Source: Nitrospira sp.
GTDB lineage: Bacteria > Nitrospirota > Nitrospiria > Nitrospirales > Nitrospiraceae
Length of the DNA: 64,000 nucleotides
Reading direction: 5' to 3'
NCBI GenBank assembly: GCA_024331125.1
Contig: JANDJI010000001.1
Coordinates: forward strand, 218,001 to 282,000
The notes beneath the pieces are model-generated. The model had not been told where the DNA came from. It saw only the letters and a list, made by a program, of their open reading frames with translations, and ran no database searches. Positions within the stretch are counted from its first letter, which is position 1. The number at the start of each line of letters is the position of its first letter. Shown one piece after another: positions 62,202 to 64,000 of the stretch. Position numbers and translations under genes: made by a program.

Positions 62202-62636
62202 TTACACGACCCCTTTCCCCGTGGTCGTCATCGTGAGCTTGCCATGCTTGACGCCCTTGATGCTGAGCAAGGCATCGGCCAGCTTCTTGATATCGGTTCC
62301 GCGCCCCCGCACGACGACCACCTCAAGACAATGGGCATGGTCGAGATGCACGTGCATACCGGAGAGGATCAGTCCTTGATGCTCGTGTTGGATGTCGGTC
62401 AATTTTCTCGTCAAGTCCCGCACGTGATGGTCGTACACGAAGGTGACGGTCCCGACGGTTTCCCGGTCGTGATCCCATTCCTGCCCGACGAGATCGTCGC
62501 GGATCAGATCCCGCAACGCCTCGGACCGGTTGGTGTAGCCACGGGCCCTGATACGGCGGTCGAAAGCGTCCAATAGCCGCCGGTCGAGCGAGACTCCGAA
62601 TCGCACCAGTTGGTGTGCACGATGAGACCGTATCAT
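62202..62636 (-). CDS. nikR: Nickel-responsive regulator NikR
   Basis: NikR is a ribbon-helix-helix repressor that senses Ni(II). The 144-residue product has the RHH domain (VRFGVSLDRRLLDAFD through RSEALRDLIRDDL, residues 10-50) and an ACT-like domain. All four nickel ligands of E. coli NikR (H76, H87, H89, C95) are conserved as His84, His95, His97 and Cys103 with the same spacing. The ATG at 62636 has a T-rich upstream and no Shine-Dalgarno; the start may be a few codons inside. It heads a unit with DUF3842 and the TonB receptor and probably regulates them. Confidence 0.93.
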   Translation of the reverse strand: MIRSHRAHQLVRFGVSLDRRLLDAFDRRIRARGYTNRSEALRDLIRDDLVGQEWDHDRETVGTVTFVYDHHVRDLTRKLTDIQHEHQGLILSGMHVHLDHAHCLEVVVVRGRGTDIKKLADALLSIKGVKHGKLTMTTTGKGVV

Positions 62637-62706
62637 GATTTTGAAAAACGTAGCACTGCAGAACGAGCAGGGTCAAGGGGAAGATCGGGGAATACGTCGC
62701 GGACGA

Positions 62707-64000
62707 CTATTCACTCTGAATCGGAACGTAGAGCACGTTGCCCTGCCGGTTGACGAGCAGCAAGGCAAGATCGGTCGGTTTGAGAGGATCGGCCAGCCGC
62801 TGCAGGGTGGAAAAACTCGAAACGGGCTGCCGGTTGAGTTCAAGAACGACGTCGCCCGGCTGAAGGCCGGCCGCCTCGGCCGGCGCTCCTTCCTCGATAT
62901 CAGTCACGACGACACCGCTCGTGACGGGCAAGTCCATCTGCCTCGCGAGCGAGACGGTGACGTCATCGAACACCACGCCGGAGAGCGGATGCACGGCGGA
63001 GGCGACGGACGACGAGAGCTGGGCTTTCTTGGCCCGCTCGCGCGGAGCCTCTTGGATCACCAGTTCGGCCTGATACGGTCTGCCGTCCCGAATGAGATCG
63101 ATCTGATGTTTGCTGCCGATCTGGGCTTGCGCGATGAGATTGCGCAGATGACCGCTGTCCATCACGTCGCGGCCGCCGAACCGCACGACCACATCTCCCC
63201 GCTTGAGGCCGGCCCGTTCGGCCGACCCCTTCGGCTGCACGTCCGTCACGATCGCGCCCTTGATGTCCGGCAGGCGGAAAATCTTCGCCAGCATCGGACT
63301 CACGTCCTGTGTCGAGGCTCCCAGAAATCCCCGCACGACCCGTCCCGTTTTGAGCAGACTCTGCATGGCGGCACGGGCCATGTTGCTGGGGATCGCAAAA
63401 CCGACCCCCACGTTTCCACCAGTGGGGCTCGCGATCGCCGTGTTGATGCCCACCAACTCGCCGTGGATGTTGACGAGGGCGCCGCCCGAATTGCCCGGAT
63501 TGATCGGCGCATCGGTTTGAATGAAGTCCTCGAAATCCGCCACGCCCACATCCGCCCGCCCCACCGCGCTCACGATGCCGAAGGTCACGGTGCGGCTCAG
63601 TCCCAGCGGACTGCCGATCGCCAGGACAAAGTCACCCACCGCGAGCTTGCTCGAATCGCCCCAGGTCGCCGCCGAAAGATTCGTCGCGTGAATCTTGACC
63701 ACCGCCACGTCGGTTTTCGGATCACTCGCCACTACTTTCCCCTTGAACTGACGGCGATCGGACAAAATGACTTCGACATCAACCGCATCAGCCACCACAT
63801 GGTTGTTCGTGACGATGAGTCCGTCTGGCGAAACGATCACCCCAGACCCTTGGCCGTATTGCCGTCGGGCCGGAGGCTCCTTGAACAGCCCGAACGGCAA
63901 CGCCTCGTCACTGAAGGCCTGGTCGCGCACCACCACCGTGGAAGCAATGCTCACCACCGCCGGAATCACCTTGCCGGCGGCGGCCTTCACTTGACTCTGC
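62707..64000 (-). CDS. degP: Periplasmic serine protease DegP/HtrA (partial at right edge)
   Basis: HtrA proteases degrade or refold damaged periplasmic proteins. The visible 431 codons include the trypsin-like domain with the triad His (IVTNNHVVA), Asp (KTDVAVVKI) and Ser (GNSGGALVN). Two PDZ domains follow: KGAIVTDVQPKGSAERAGL and SGVVVTDIEEGAPAEAAGL with GDVVLELN. The frame is open at the right edge (a GTG at 63990 is not a real start), so the signal peptide and N-terminus are missing. It lies upstream of nikR on the same strand. Confidence 0.93.
   Translation of the reverse strand, partial: QSQVKAAAGKVIPAVVSIASTVVVRDQAFSDEALPFGLFKEPPARRQYGQGSGVIVSPDGLIVTNNHVVADAVDVEVILSDRRQFKGKVVASDPKTDVAVVKIHATNLSAATWGDSSKLAVGDFVLAIGSPLGLSRTVTFGIVSAVGRADVGVADFEDFIQTDAPINPGNSGGALVNIHGELVGINTAIASPTGGNVGVGFAIPSNMARAAMQSLLKTGRVVRGFLGASTQDVSPMLAKIFRLPDIKGAIVTDVQPKGSAERAGLKRGDVVVRFGGRDVMDSGHLRNLIAQAQIGSKHQIDLIRDGRPYQAELVIQEAPRERAKKAQLSSSVASAVHPLSGVVFDDVTVSLARQMDLPVTSGVVVTDIEEGAPAEAAGLQPGDVVLELNRQPVSSFSTLQRLADPLKPTDLALLLVNRQGNVLYVPIQSE

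Noticed and set aside
62637..62665. NikR operator upstream of nikR
   Set aside because: A GTGCTAC and ATGATAC pair spaced 13 bp is visible but is not palindromic and does not match the GTATGA-N16-TCATAC form; too weak to annotate.

Overview
The window is a 64-kb, GC-rich bacterial chromosome segment, densely coded on both strands. No taxonomic marker gene is present. A diderm is indicated by hldD (LPS heptose), a TonB-dependent receptor, an RND pump and lipoproteins. The combination of hpnA, cruF, a deoxyhypusine-synthase-like protein, DUF3842 with NikR, and a pyruvoyl SpeD variant suggests Nitrospirota (Nitrospira-like). That assignment is an inference from gene content, not a proof.

Layout. 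(1) 1-12.4 kb, minus strand: a division and cell-wall (dcw) cluster rsmH-ftsL-ftsI-murE-murF-mraY-murD-ftsW-murG-murC, largely translationally coupled, with a consensus promoter and a MraZ-box-like repeat array but no adjacent mraZ. (2) 12.6-18.6 kb: a secreted repeat protein, a beta-propeller lipoprotein, yajQ, cstA, and a small heat-shock locus (hsp20 plus two small proteins, one with its Shine-Dalgarno inside a hairpin). (3) 18.8-27.1 kb: a phosphonate locus. PEP mutase fused to a nucleotidyltransferase lies on the plus strand. A divergent minus-strand operon, with a 17-bp-spaced sigma70-type promoter, encodes the two phosphonopyruvate decarboxylase subunits, an AEP-type transaminase, a nucleotidyltransferase, a CDP-alcohol phosphotransferase fusion and a flippase-like membrane protein. 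The set reads as a pathway from PEP to 2-aminoethylphosphonate to CMP-AEP to a phosphonolipid or related glycoconjugate. (4) 27.2-39.2 kb: a PilZ protein with a (CT)8 tract, an RND efflux pair, SCP2, SpeD and many small conserved or unknown proteins. (5) 39.2-41.5 kb: a gene-poor, more AT-rich stretch with one clearly frameshifted membrane-protein gene. (6) 41.5-46.6 kb: isoprenoid genes (ispA, hpnA, cruF), exported or membrane proteins and a membrane-anchored tocopherol-type methyltransferase. (7) 46.6-53.2 kb, minus strand: a cobalamin riboswitch followed by nrdA-nrdB-metE-CWC. These are the B12-independent routes for deoxyribonucleotide and methionine synthesis. nrdA is interrupted by one in-frame TGA. 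(8) 53.3-64 kb: a 2OG-Fe(II) oxygenase, a histidine-kinase-like protein without its phosphoacceptor His, a DNA glycosylase, hldD, a deoxyhypusine-synthase homologue, and nikR-DUF3842-TonB receptor, ending in a truncated HtrA/DegP protease.

No tRNA, rRNA, CRISPR array, insertion sequence or phage module was recognised by eye. Calls rest on reading translations and motifs; no database search was run.
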